NCBI GenBank assembly: GCA_022818135.1
Contig: JAFMSR010000014.1
Location: 42,023,487 to 42,087,486 of the forward strand
Reading direction: 5' to 3'
Length of the DNA: 64,000 nt
From: Saxidomus purpurata
Taxonomy: Eukaryota; Mollusca; Bivalvia; Venerida; Veneridae
Positions 33,401-45,900 of this stretch are shown here, one piece after another. The position numbers and the translations under genes are program-made. The stretch's first letter is position 1; every line of letters begins with the position of its first letter. Below the pieces are notes generated by a model, which saw only the letters and a program-made list of their open reading frames with translations, had not been told where the DNA came from and ran no database searches.

Positions 33401-36299
33401 AAACTGAAGAGTTTCAAGTGGAAGTTTTTATTACTACTACTTTAATTTAACGCAATTCACGGTAAGGGTGAAAGAATCATGTTTACAGTAACAGTCCCAT
33501 GACTCTAAAGCTTTATTCATACTTGTCTGAATTCGAGCACAAAATGTTTTTTCACTTCGCAGTGGCGTGTATGAAAAACAAAATAATAATTGAAAGGTTA
33601 GTCTAATTGTTACAAGACTTTTTTCAATATAATATTATGTTTTAATAATAGAGAGCCCGACTGATCTAAAGTCCAAGCACGAAACAGAGTCCAAAACTAA
33701 ATAGGGTTTATAATCACGGGGCCTGGAAAGTTCTTAAGTTTCGCTATCTGGAGGCCCAGAAGCCTCATTTGCCAAAATGAGTAATTATTGTAGCACCTCA
33801 TTTCCGAGAAAGTGTGCTGCATTATGTCGTCTGCTGAGATATTCACAACATCACATAGGTGACATTGGAAGTTCTTCCCGGTGTCAAACTATTTTTCATC
33901 TTGATCTCATGTCTCTTTCTATATATTCTCTAGGGTATCCTATATTTCATAATTTCGATTCAGCGGACATTAAGGGTGAAAAATGGCTTACGTCTACAAT
34001 ACTGTTGTCTGAGGTATCTCTAGAAATTACCATGCTTGCACTGTCTCATTTCATAAATCTATATAAGTACATGCTTTATTGAATCAGATTCGTACACTCT
34101 ATTGTTAGCCCCTTACTTTCAAATCTCTTTTGTTCGTGCATTTGAATTCAATTTGGTTTATATTCTGTCGCGCTGTAAGTTTTTCTATGTGAAATTATGT
34201 CGTCCACAATTTCAGCAAGATTCTAATACTGAAGCTCACAAGTGTTTGCAAGCCCTTGCACACCTTACGTAACATAGTTGAAAAAAATAAATTTTTGATG
34301 CTTAAATGGATTTTTAACAAAACATTTCACAATTTTCTTCCCAAATGTTAACTGCAAATAGTCTTGGTTAGTAACGTTTGACGCTGTAGAATTGTAGTCT
34401 GCAATTACCTTAACGAGTATAAGTGTATGTGCCCAGTATTCAAGTACAATCGATATTAATTTAATTGATTTTTTTACTTGGATCTTGTTTTATGTCGTAA
34501 AATATGAGTTGCTTATCAAATATTGAATATCCAATGCACTGTTAGTATTATAAGAATGCACCAGAGAGCAGTTTACTACCGATGAAATGAAATTCAAATA
34601 CAAATATAACATTTTGAAAGCATCACCATGAATAAAATCAAATAAATATAGCATTTCAAAAGTATCTACCCGATTATTTAATCAAAGCGCTGTGGGCACT
34701 GAAGGTAAGACTATTATAGGTTTGCAACAGAATAAGGAAACATGGTAAAATAAGTTAACAAGTGAATTATTTTCATATAATTTATACATGTATATTTATC
34801 TCTAAATTGATCACGCAATAAATTGTCACATGGCTTATCTGTTCAGGGAACATATACACTTTTTAAGCAATTTTTATTCAAAGTAAATATAAGTCCACCA
34901 TGCACTCTAGATATCTAATACTCTAGTATCCATACTCGAGTTACAGGTATTCAGAATAAATATTGCATAGATTACATAGACCTATTTTGAAAATTAATAG
35001 CTAAATATATATCACATAATACATAATATCTATAAACTAATTTTCACTGTTAATCATTTCGTTTCCTTCGTTGTTCATTTTGAAAGAACGGTATCTTTGT
35101 CCCCTGTCGAGCATGTCAATCCTATATATAACTGTTACATTTGAAATCCACGTTCACCGGAAAATCATGGAGATGGCGATCGAGTTGTTGCGTTTCGTAA
35201 CTTATGTCGGTCAAGTTTTGCATACTATAGATATTTTAGCATTCTTTCAGTTCTTCAAAGCATGTATTTAATTCCGCGATCGACACGTTGTTCCTAGTAA
35301 GCCAATTATTAGCAAGCTTTCTTATGACTCAATACAAATTGTGTTCATCTGTCATTTGCTACATGAACAGAATAGAATAGAAAAATAATTGATATGTAAC
35401 GTGAATGTTGTTGTGGTCCCATTTATCAAACTGCACTTCCCTAATTAGATTTTATTCCAATTTGTTGTTGATAATTCCTTCCATTTTGATATTCAGACAT
35501 AAATTTGTAATGGTTACAGGTGTTATAATAAATACTTTATTTGCATATAACAGATGTAAAAGCATAAATAATTCTCTGAATGTGGAAAGCAAGTATTACC
35601 CTAAGCGTTTCGAGAATGTGAGTCATACACCAGTTGCGTATTGTAAATCGTGTCCTGTAGCACTGCAACTGTCAGCGGGCCACCTGTAAAGTTGTTACTT
35701 TAAAATGCAGAGAAACAGAGAAAGTCCTTTTTTTCAGTTGAATTGATTTGGGATTTGTTCTTCATCCAATACCCAATGTTAGAACAAATCAGAATAAAAT
35801 ACACGATCTCCCTTAAGGTAGTGTGTTGGAGAATATAATTTTTATCAGATTGAATAATTCATAATCTTAGGGCTTCAGAGCAATTTGACATTTATTGATA
35901 TTTCTGAGATTATCATCTCTGAGAAGACATTTTGAATAAAGCAGCTACAATGTATGTAGCTTTATAGTTCTTCTTTTCATTGTAATGGGTGGTTATCTGC
36001 ATACAGCCTGTTTATAACTTTTTTTCACTATGCAACACAGATCTGCATGAAAGGATCAAAGAACACATGTTTTTGATTTAAAAGAATTTTCAAAACATTG
36101 TGCGATGTCTTCATGCTATTCCTTTTAAGTGGTTGGGGGTAAAGCCTGACCAGATATTTTATATTACAAGCGTTTATTGTTTTAGCCATGATTATATTGG
36201 CTTAAATTTTCGTTACGCTGCGTAATCCACAATCGGTCTTTTCCGTGGTCTGACCATGCTTTTACCCTAACCAAGTGTGTTTTTATTTTATTTTAAAAC
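33401..36299. other. No gene recognised
   Basis: Contains open frames of 60-100 codons (33777-34082, 35071-35271, 35405-35689), none with a known motif, Cys pattern or splice context. Possible intergenic DNA upstream of PRC1. Confidence 0.45.
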
Positions 36300-36395
36300 T
36301 CTTACGCCCCCAACATGATTCGAACTCGGTACCTTCAGTTCTTCAACCGGAACTCAGGGTTACTTAGCCACCACATCACAGCATCGACCTTACCG
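36300..36395 (-). repeat. tRNA-derived SINE head, minus strand
   Basis: Minus strand: A-box-like TGTGGTGGCTAAGTAACC, then B box GAGTTCGAATC. It does not close into a clean cloverleaf by eye, so SINE rather than a tRNA gene. Confidence 0.45.
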
Positions 36396-36795
36396 TGAAG
36401 GATAGTTAATCGGTTACGCGACTCTGTCATATATCTAAGAGGCCCGGAAAAATAGCCAGAGCTAACGTTACACGGATACTTATTTGTTACAACGTCCGTT
36501 TCATGTATATTAAGAAACTATTTCCTATATTGAAAAACCTCAACATTCACGTACTTCCAAACAGTTGTCACACGTGCTTTATTATTATTTTTTATTATCA
36601 TTTTCCACAATATATTGTTATTGTAAACTAAAAATGCCATTTTTCAAATAAAAATTGCTCTTTAAAACAAATTAATTTATTTAATACGTGTAATTATTTG
36701 AATTCTTCTTTTCGGGCAAAAGAGTCCTTTTTGCAACAATGTATTACCTCTTTCCGTATTTATTTACCTAAAGCATGTCGGGAAAATCGTATTGA

Positions 36796-36830
36796 CCAAT
36801 GAGAAATTGAATTACTGCGGGAAGTTTGAA
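36796..36830 (+). promoter_or_regulatory. PRC1 promoter: CCAAT box and CDE-CHR-like pair
   Basis: CCAAT at 36796-36800; GCGGGAA at 36817-36823; TTTGAA at 36825-36830, 66 nt before the ATG. The arrangement TGCGGGAAGTTTGAAT closely resembles the CDE-CHR site of vertebrate mitotic genes, bound by DREAM/MuvB, with NF-Y on the upstream CCAAT. The sites are seen; cell-cycle control (off in G1, on in G2/M) is inferred from family knowledge. Confidence 0.65.
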
Positions 36831-36895
36831 TCGGGATTATCGGAAAGGGAGAGGACAAACATCTAAACAAAAACTTACATTGATCTGATCAAGTT

Positions 36896-36906
36896 ATGGA
36901 TGCGAG
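36896..36906 (+). CDS. PRC1: PRC1 first coding exon (11 nt)
   Basis: ATG GAT GCG AG followed by a GTAAAT donor. Phase 2 is completed by the single T that begins the exon at 39242, giving M-D-A-S-A-A-L-L, which aligns with the start of vertebrate PRC1. It sits directly below the CDE-CHR promoter, which supports this start. Confidence 0.75.
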
Positions 36907-39900
36907 GTAAATGTATTGTAGAAAATATGTTCTAAAACATTACTTCTATCAAAGAAATGTCCAAAATCTCGAAATCAAAGCTCAGTGGATGGCAAACATG
37001 ACCGCAGTATCTTCGCCTAGCCAACACCGTCCAAAGTTTATTTTGTTTTTGAAACCTCTGTTCTAGCGCCCTTACTCGAGCACTGTATCGTCCACGCATT
37101 CCTATGAAATATTATGTTGATGGCCAGTAAAACTTTATACTGGTTAACAACTGGAATGATTTCCCAATTCCTGATTTATTTCCTACTGAAATTTGTAGTC
37201 TTCATCTGTATCACCAGTTTTTCAAACTTTTTGTGTGGGACCTTTTGTGTGACCAGGTGAAGGCAGCTGGACTTGGATACCTACATTTATTTAAATTGTA
37301 AATTCAGTATTATTATTATAAACATGTAGGCGGGCGTTGTGGAGGCACCGAGTGGGTGTTGGTTGGGGTTTGTGACTCTCCAACTTCGTTATTCTTGTCT
37401 TGAGTCTTGCAGCACCAACTTTTCAAAAATCCAGAACTTTACAATAATTAACAAAAAGTAAAATTTTTACCAAATAGGACTTGAGAGTCAGATTATATTT
37501 CCCTTCAATGGAAATAGCTATCTAGGCAGAATTTGCCGCAGGTACTCTCTTACTTCGGCACTTAAAATTATGTAACGTGCCGAGGGCCTAAGACGCAGCA
37601 GATCCATTCAGTGAAAAGTATACTCGACCCTGAATGGGTCTCTGTGCCTTATAATATACTACCCTAATCCCCATCACATGTACATGGGTTTTAAATTTGC
37701 ATATTATCATGCTTCCGGGTCAACTCGTACCTAAGTCATCTCGTACCCTAATTGGCCATCCAAGACGGTTCAAAAAGTCTGCCTGGAACCTTGTGGTAAG
37801 TCAACTCCTGTCACTCCTTTTGTCTCAAAACTTATATTTTCAACCAGGAACAAAAGGTACTGATGTGTAATCAAAGGTTTGAATTTATCATTATTTTATT
37901 GAAATCTGTGTTATACTTAATTGTTGTTCAAGAAGTAACTAATGTAGTCTCCTCAAAATTTAGTTAATTGTTACTGTCACTTGGTCTGAAATTCCATCAC
38001 CTTGATAAATAAATTCACACAGAAATTTTTTGTACATAAATCGGTACACAAATAAAACAGGAAGCAAATTAACTAATTTCATGAGCGTGTCTACAAACCT
38101 AAATTCGATGTCGAGGGCCTGTTTTGTCCTAAAGCAGTTAAGTTGAACTGAAATAAACATATTTTTGTCATTTACATGATGAAAATAAAACAATTTTCTA
38201 AAGTCCAGTTATTTATTACTTTAGTAACACTTCAAATGAATGATAACATAAAGTGCCCCAGTTGACTTTTTTCAAAACATTCTTTTATTTCTACCACTTT
38301 CTGATACGATTTTGCAAAATAAGAGCAAAATAACGTATTTCAATGAAAAAATTTAATGATGATTGATAAAATTTATAATTATCTGAAAGATACTGAATAA
38401 AAAATGTTAAGGTACCAGTTGACTTTTTAGAAAACAAAATCAGGGAAATGGGTTGACCAATTCGGGTATGAGATGACTTAGGTACGAGTTGACTGGTTAC
38501 CATTATCATCGTATGCGAACGAAGCTTTTTACTACGTTCACCGATCGTTACAATTATAATCTATTGAACAAACGAAGGGTGGGATCTCTTAGCTAATAAA
38601 AATCTATTTATGCACGAAAACAAACATTCACAGCATCAAGGGAGAGATGCTAGGGTCGGTCACAAGCAGATTGGTGAGCACTACTGACCTTTTAATTCTC
38701 TAAACAAACAAACAACATGATTATAAACTAATGGTAGGCAGTTGTCTTCGTTTTTAATTTTGGATTTAGTGCATTTTAAATTCAAAGATGCATAAAGATG
38801 CCCCTGTTCCTTGTGTGCAAGGACATTCCAGGGTTTCCCATGCCAGTCATAAATGTTGCAAAATTCTGAAAATTTAGCGAATCACAATGTTTTTAATCAC
38901 ATATCTAGAGAATTGAAATTGTATGGTAAAAAATCTTCAACTTGCTCTAGACCAGTCGCTCTAGACAGCTAGAATAGTGGAAATGGGGCTTGTCCATGGA
39001 GCTCTGCCCTGGTAAGTTGGAGATGTTGAGAATTACTCACAAACAGAACAGACTTATCTTCCCTTACAGATTGCAACATAAATATTCATGAGTAAAAATC
39101 TATTTATGCTCCAAAATACCTTGGTGTTTCCACGAGCCTGTATACACATTGTGAGTATATCTAAGTAAGTGGTGTGACCATCAACAAAGATTCAAACTGG
39201 TCTTGAAGACTTCCCACGTGTTATAAATTTTGTTATTACAGTGCCGCTTTATTGAAGTCCTTAGAAAAGGCAATGGACAGACTGCACAAGATCTGGGACA
39301 GAATTGGAATAGGAAGGGCAGCAAAAGATGAAAGAAGTTCTACTGTCTTGAAACATTTACAGGTATTTATATGACATGCAGACATATCAGTGGAATCACT
39401 GTATAGGTATAGCAGGGTTTCCACTGGCCCTTAATTTTTTTTGGCCACAATTATTATATACAGCGTTATGCAATATATACAGCGGTATGCAAGGTTAGTT
39501 TACAGGAGGTGTCCCCCCTCCTCTTGGCTTTTTTTTAATTCACAGATAAACAAGACACCATTTGAAGTGTGCTGAATACCTGTATAAGCTGAATTACAAC
39601 TTGTGTTAAGGCCAGATATACACTAATTTTTGTGGCCTTGGAAGCTAATAATGCCCTGTCATATGTATTGAACAAGTTTTTTTTTCTTAAAAAAATCAGT
39701 CTTCCCTAGCCCCGAAGCGCCTGAAAAAAGCATTTTAAACACATTTCAAAGCTTTTCCTGACATGTAGTTTGACAAATAAAGAAGCAAAGTCTGTTGTAC
39801 ATGATAATTCGTAACAGTCATATCAGCATTTAATATTACTAGCTCTACCAACTTTATTTTAAAATGTTTTTATTTTTTAATATAAACACAGTTAATTTAC

Positions 39901-42900
39901 ATTAATCATTTTATTTAAATATGTAGTAAAATACAGTCTGTTAGCCCAAAACATCGTTATTTATATCTGTACTTTGAGTCTTTATACACACTGTTTTCTT
40001 TGAAGAGATAAAAACAAACGGGATCAGATAAATAGGTGAAAAAACGATTAAGTATTATACATTTACATGTAACTTACCCAATAATCGCAAGAAATCATGC
40101 TGAAATGATTTTATTGATAGAAAGCTACGTTTTCCAAACAATCTAACGGTACATTTATCAAATCTTCAAGTTTTTGTCAACTTTTCAAGGGAAAATTTTC
40201 CTGTCAAACAGGACATTTTTGATTACAAAAAATGCCTGTACCCTCTTTATGAATCTAACAATTTGTGATGCTCTAAGATTCTCAATATTAAACAATAAAA
40301 TGCTTAAACTTGCTTGACAAAAGTTAATTAGTTTGTTTATTACGAAGAACATTCCCTCCTAGAAGTCTAAACTGTATTTCGGCTATATTTAATTATAAGT
40401 ATTGAGCTATTGTTCTTAAAAATGGCACAGAATTTTGAAAAGAAATTTATTTAATTTTACAACATTATACCAAGACAACTTTAACGCCCTGGCGATTTAA
40501 TTCATAATTAACTATTGATATTGGGAGCCAAGGGTTAATCATTGTTCAGGCGATCCAACTGTGAAAGCACGCGACAATTACATAAATGTCCGCAGAATTT
40601 TGCGTTAATCTTTCCTCCGCCACACGAGAAGCGGCCGTGCCCTTGATTGGCGATGATGCAAGCATCAATTATTTTGACAGCTCAAAAGATAAAGTAGGTA
40701 TCAACTTTTAATCCGTGTCAATTAGGTAACATACCGTGGTCACCAATTAGGTTGTATATTGCTATTGCCGCTTATGACGCCCAATTATACGATTAGCGCA
40801 TGGATAATATGCCTTGATCTGGGACATAGGTTTATTATGTTTATGGCAAAAAGATGAAAGAAGTTCTACTGTCTTGAAACATTTACAGGTATTTATATGA
40901 CATTGCAGACATATCAGTGGAATCACTGTATAAGTATAGGTTGTTTTGAAATTCCACTATTGTTTGCAATCTGTGTAATAAGGTGCAGATCTATGCAAAC
41001 TTTTGGAGTTGGTATATCATTATCAACATGAGATAGATTTGTAAAGCTTTTGACCAAATAGATCGAACACAAGTTTAACAATGCACGAAAAACATAATCT
41101 TCAGAAGTTTTAGCCAATTCAACTTCCTTCCAAGTTAACTTTTTTGTTGGCTTAAATGCCAGAGCTAGCCCTGAGTATGTTTTATATACGTTAAACGAAA
41201 AGAGCTTTTTTCTGATCCAAGAGCGTTTTGCAGTTTTAAGCAGGAAACGGCACCCTGCTCCTTCATGCCCTTCCACTGTAGCCCTTTTAGGCGTTCTGAT
41301 CCACATATATCTGCTCTTTTGTTGACCACAACAGATGTTACTTATAAAAGTCAAGGTAAAATCTCTAATGAAGACTGAATGGAGAAATAACGTGTCATTT
41401 TAGGGACTACTAGATGATATGGTAGAAGAGGAGGAGATGTTGGAGAAGCAGATAGAGAAGAGAGTAGAGGACCTTACTGAAGAAGTCAAACAACTTGTTC
41501 AAGATCTCAAAGTACCCGACTTAAGGGTAATTCTTTCAGTCATTTTAAAAAAACAGATCTATGCAAAATAACAAACTGGATTGTAACAATCTGACCAGCA
41601 TGACCAGTGTAACTGTGACATATATATAAATACTTTTTGTGTTGTCTGTCTACATGGTCTAAGAACTTACAAGGATGTAGCTGTTTAAGACGGCTGTTAA
41701 ACAATCAGAAACCTGTAACAATAGATGATATACCCAAGTGCTTGTCTGATGAAGAGGGAGTGCAATGTTTAAAGTCAGTTAAGTCGCCCACTATTTTACC
41801 GTGGTATGAAGGCACAATTGTCTAATTATACAAACATTTATATGTCCTGTGAATCTATTGCAGAAAACACCTGGACTGGCAATACTGCAAGTGGAGAAGG
41901 AGTTGAGGAATAAGGCTGAAACCCTGCGAAAGGAGAAGAAGGAAAGGTTGAAGATACTGTCCAAGCTGAAACAGGATGACCAACAGCTGTGTGATGTCAT
42001 GTGCATGACACCATACTACATTCCCTCTGGAACCACGCCCACTGGAGAACAACTGGAGCAACTTAAACAACATGTATTACAACTGACGACTGAAAAGGTT
42101 AACATGTTGTACACATAATTGACTACACCCTCTTTTTCTGACAGTCTAAAGTTGCAACGGTCTTCCGAGAACCTCGCATATTAAGTGATACAATATTCAG
42201 CCTTTAGAATTGTCCTAGTTACACTGTGTTGATTCATTGTCAACATTAATAGCTAGAACACCTGTTTAACAATAACAGCACTGACCTGCCTTACTCAGAC
42301 TGGCTCTTTAGTTATTGTCACTATGTTCTTTAAAAGACTTTATTAAATGTCTAATGTTTGTGAACAAGTATTCCAAACTAAGTCTTCTTTAAATTTCATT
42401 GCAGAATTTTTCTTCTTTCAAATCTTGTTAAGAATGTTTGTTCCCTGAATTTCTACTCAAATTTCCTTTGATTAAGTGCTATAGCTGGGGACAGTAACTT
42501 GATTTTACTTGTAAACATACGTTTTGGAAACTTGCAGGTAAGGCGTTATGAAACATTCATCAAACAGAAGAAGGAAATATCAGACCTGATGTTACTGATG
42601 GACAGATCTCCAGATTCCAGCTTTGAGAAGGAGGTTGTGAACGAGGACGAGGCAACATTCGCCCTGTCTATGGACAACATGCATGCCCTTGATGCTCTTG
42701 TCGCTGAGGTAAAACACAATTGGTTTTTTCTTTAGAACAGCATTGGTTGATCTGTAATTTCTTTCGTTGGCAGCTTGTGGATGATATACTTTTGCTGATT
42801 TAAAGTGTGATCTTTCTGTACCAGAGTATGTCCAAAGATCCATATTAAAGAGAGTGATGTGATGGTAGTATAATTTCAGTGATGGCTTTAATTTAACGGG

Positions 42901-45900
42901 CTGGACTAATTGATGCAAAATGTCATTTTCTCAAAGAGTTCAGTTCTAGTTTGAAGTCTGTGATGATAAATTGGTTTTCTGCATATTAGAAAAATCACAA
43001 AGACCATTCAAGCCAACACAGGTCACTCATTTACAGGTAATCTGTGAATGGGAAAGTCGCTTAAAAACCATAGAAGATTTAAAGACATATGAAGACTTGA
43101 TAAACGATAACTGATTGATACATATTCTTATCTTGTTACAGTTGTTATCAAGTAAAACCAAACTAGAGATGACAGTTGCTAAACTATGGGACAAATTACA
43201 TACACTCTGGGAAAGATTAGAGGTGCCTAAACATGAACAGGAGTTGTTTGAAGAGGGCAAAGCAGGGTTCAAACCTGCAGTCATTGAAGCAGTAAGTATC
43301 CCATTAAATATCATACTGTAGGCTAGGCTACGGACTCTAGTGAAGTGATTCACTTTATAATGTCTTGAGATACATTTGATCAACATCTCATGAAAAAGGT
43401 TCTTTTCCACATTTGTAACAATAATAGTAACTGGTGTACCAGTCCTAAAATATGACATAATTTATCAACTTCTTCAAATACATTGATTTAAATCATGCGT
43501 CAGTTTTCCTGCACAGAATCCACATTTTGTCTTTAAATTCGACAAGATTCTTAGAAATGACATTTTACAATATTAACCAAGTATTAGAATTAAGGTGGAA
43601 AATTTGCAGTTGTGTCACAGTGTGTAGAGGTAAGTTCGGTCAGAACCATGGACTTCTTGGTGAAGTAGTGACTTACTGCATATAAATAACAGAAAAATGC
43701 TGAATACGGATACATTTTCAAGCAATAGAAATCATTAGTAAATAGCAAAAGCAGCTGTGAGTCAAACAAACCATATCTTTTGTGCTAGAATACAGCTAGA
43801 TAAAGTGAGATTAACTGATGTTTTTCGTGTTCAGCTTAACAGTGAAATAAAAAGTTGTGAAGCACAGAAGTTAGCGCACATACAGAAGTTTATAGATGGA
43901 ATGAGACAGGAGCTAGAGATCTGGTGGAATAAATGTTTCTACAGTGCCAAACAGAGGAGCGAATTTAAATATTACACACACAGTAAGTTGCCGTCTTGTT
44001 CTTGTTGGATGAGTTTAATGCTTGTTTCAACCGTATTGCGGACATTTTTACAACCGGGCAGTTTACCTAATCATTGCTCCTGGAAAGAATCAGAATAAAA
44101 TCCCTATCTATCATAAGAAACGGTTAACATTCTCACATAACGATAAAGTCGTTTGGAAAAACGGAAACACATTTTTTGGCCTTAAGTAAAAAATCTTAAC
44201 TTTAAGTAGTACATATTACACTTAAATCTGCGGATTTCTGAACATTATCGTTTTTGTTGGATGTGAATTTCTGCACACCTAGGCATATTACTTATTAGTA
44301 ATACTGATGTTTGTTTCCAGGTGAGTTCACGGAAGAACTACTTACGTTGCATGAGAAGGAAGTAGCCTCACTGAAAGAATACTATGAGAACAATAGACAG
44401 ATCTTAGAACTGGTGGGACAGAGAGAAATCCTGTTTCACAAAATGATAGAATTTGAGGTAAATGTTTATCTCGGTAGTTTAATGAATTAGTGGGAAGACT
44501 GTGATTAGTGCTGTACTTTCATCAACTAGAAAAAATCTGTATCAACTAGTGTGGAGGTAACATTGGACTTTATTTGTCAGAGCTCGGGGGCATTTTTACC
44601 TTCTGTATCGGAGGGCGTCTTCCCCAACTAAGATTTCTTTGAAATCCTGCAGTTTTCCCCCAAACTGTGACTACACCAGGTTTTAAATGTCCCTTTTAGA
44701 TAATTATCACTTCATTTTCCCCAAAATTGAGGGGCTTGGTTGCCTTCCCCAATCTCCAAAATATTCTGGATCTGTATTTCCAAGTTTAAGAAGCCAGATT
44801 TGCTGTTTTGGCAATCTTCAAATGTGCTAGTCTAGTAATGGATTTTCCTGTGTTTATGATGTTTCAAATGGGATAATATGACTGTAGTTACAAATTGAAA
44901 TGTAATCCTTTCACTTTTCAGAAAAGGGCCAATGATCCAAACCGTTTCTTTTCTGACCGAGGAGGAAAATTGTTACTGGAGGAGAAAGAACGCAAAGCTC
45001 TGATGAAGCAACTACCAAAGGTGAGTCATTGAATGTGGGGTAAATACTTGATCTTGTTTGGTTGCCTTAAATTACAATCTGTTATCTGCTGTACATTTGA
45101 GTATTATCTGTTTTGTAAAAACTTAAATCACTCTTAATATGCAAGTTGAGAAAAAACAAAGGAATAAAAAAGGAAAGTACAAATTGTGAAAAGGGGAGCG
45201 ACTTTTTTCTCTCAACAATTTCTTATTCAGTCATCATCCAGTGACAAACTGTATGACTTCGACATTGTCTCAGTTCACAAGCCTTGTACACTTTGTAAAT
45301 AAAACCGGCATTAAAGTTTAAGACTTGATACAGACTTTGTAAACAAATGACATGTTTGTTTTAGGTTGAACTTAGTGTTAAGGATGACATTTTACTATGG
45401 GAGAAGGAACATGGGCGTACCTTTTTAGTGAATGGACTGTCCTTCATCAAATACATTGAGAAAACATGGAATGACTATGAAGAGGCGAAGGCTAGAGAAA
45501 AGGAAGAAAGGGTAAGATAACGGGGTGGAAGTAAAAACTAAACTCAGTGCAAAGTTATGATTTTTATAGATTTTTTTCTGTAAAGGCTTTATAAATATTT
45601 ATTTGAAGTGATGGCTTATCATACGAGTGTTTGGTACAGTCTTATATGCGGTTGTCTTCAAAAGATACCATTTTAAGAGTCAAGTTATAGGGTTGTCCTA
45701 TAAGCGAATCATCTTATAGGTGAGTATCAACGATCTCACAATGTCATTGAGACTTTACAAACATGCAAAAATACCAGAATTTATCAGAATAATAAATACT
45801 CATTGTGCCAACCACAATCCAGCAATGATAATCATCCATACAGCCAGGCAAGGAGAAATTGCAAGAGAGATTATTATCCAAGAAGTTTAGGGGGGTATAT

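Noticed and set aside
33777..34082. 101-codon plus-strand frame
   Set aside because: No motif, no initiation or splice context; composition as in the surroundings.
16438..36000. CRISPR, prophage or bacterial operon content
   Set aside because: No spaced identical repeats, no operon-like ORFs; spliced animal genes and SINEs flank the region.
40923..41354. 143-codon minus-strand frame in PRC1 intron 2
   Set aside because: Unusually long for this AT-rich DNA, but no recognised domain, it lies next to the exon-2 duplicate and has no promoter or splice support. Worth one protein search; not called.
41637..41825. Possible extra PRC1 exon
   Set aside because: Exons 41404-41526 and 41864-42097 join in phase and align continuously with the family; this frame has no PRC1 similarity.
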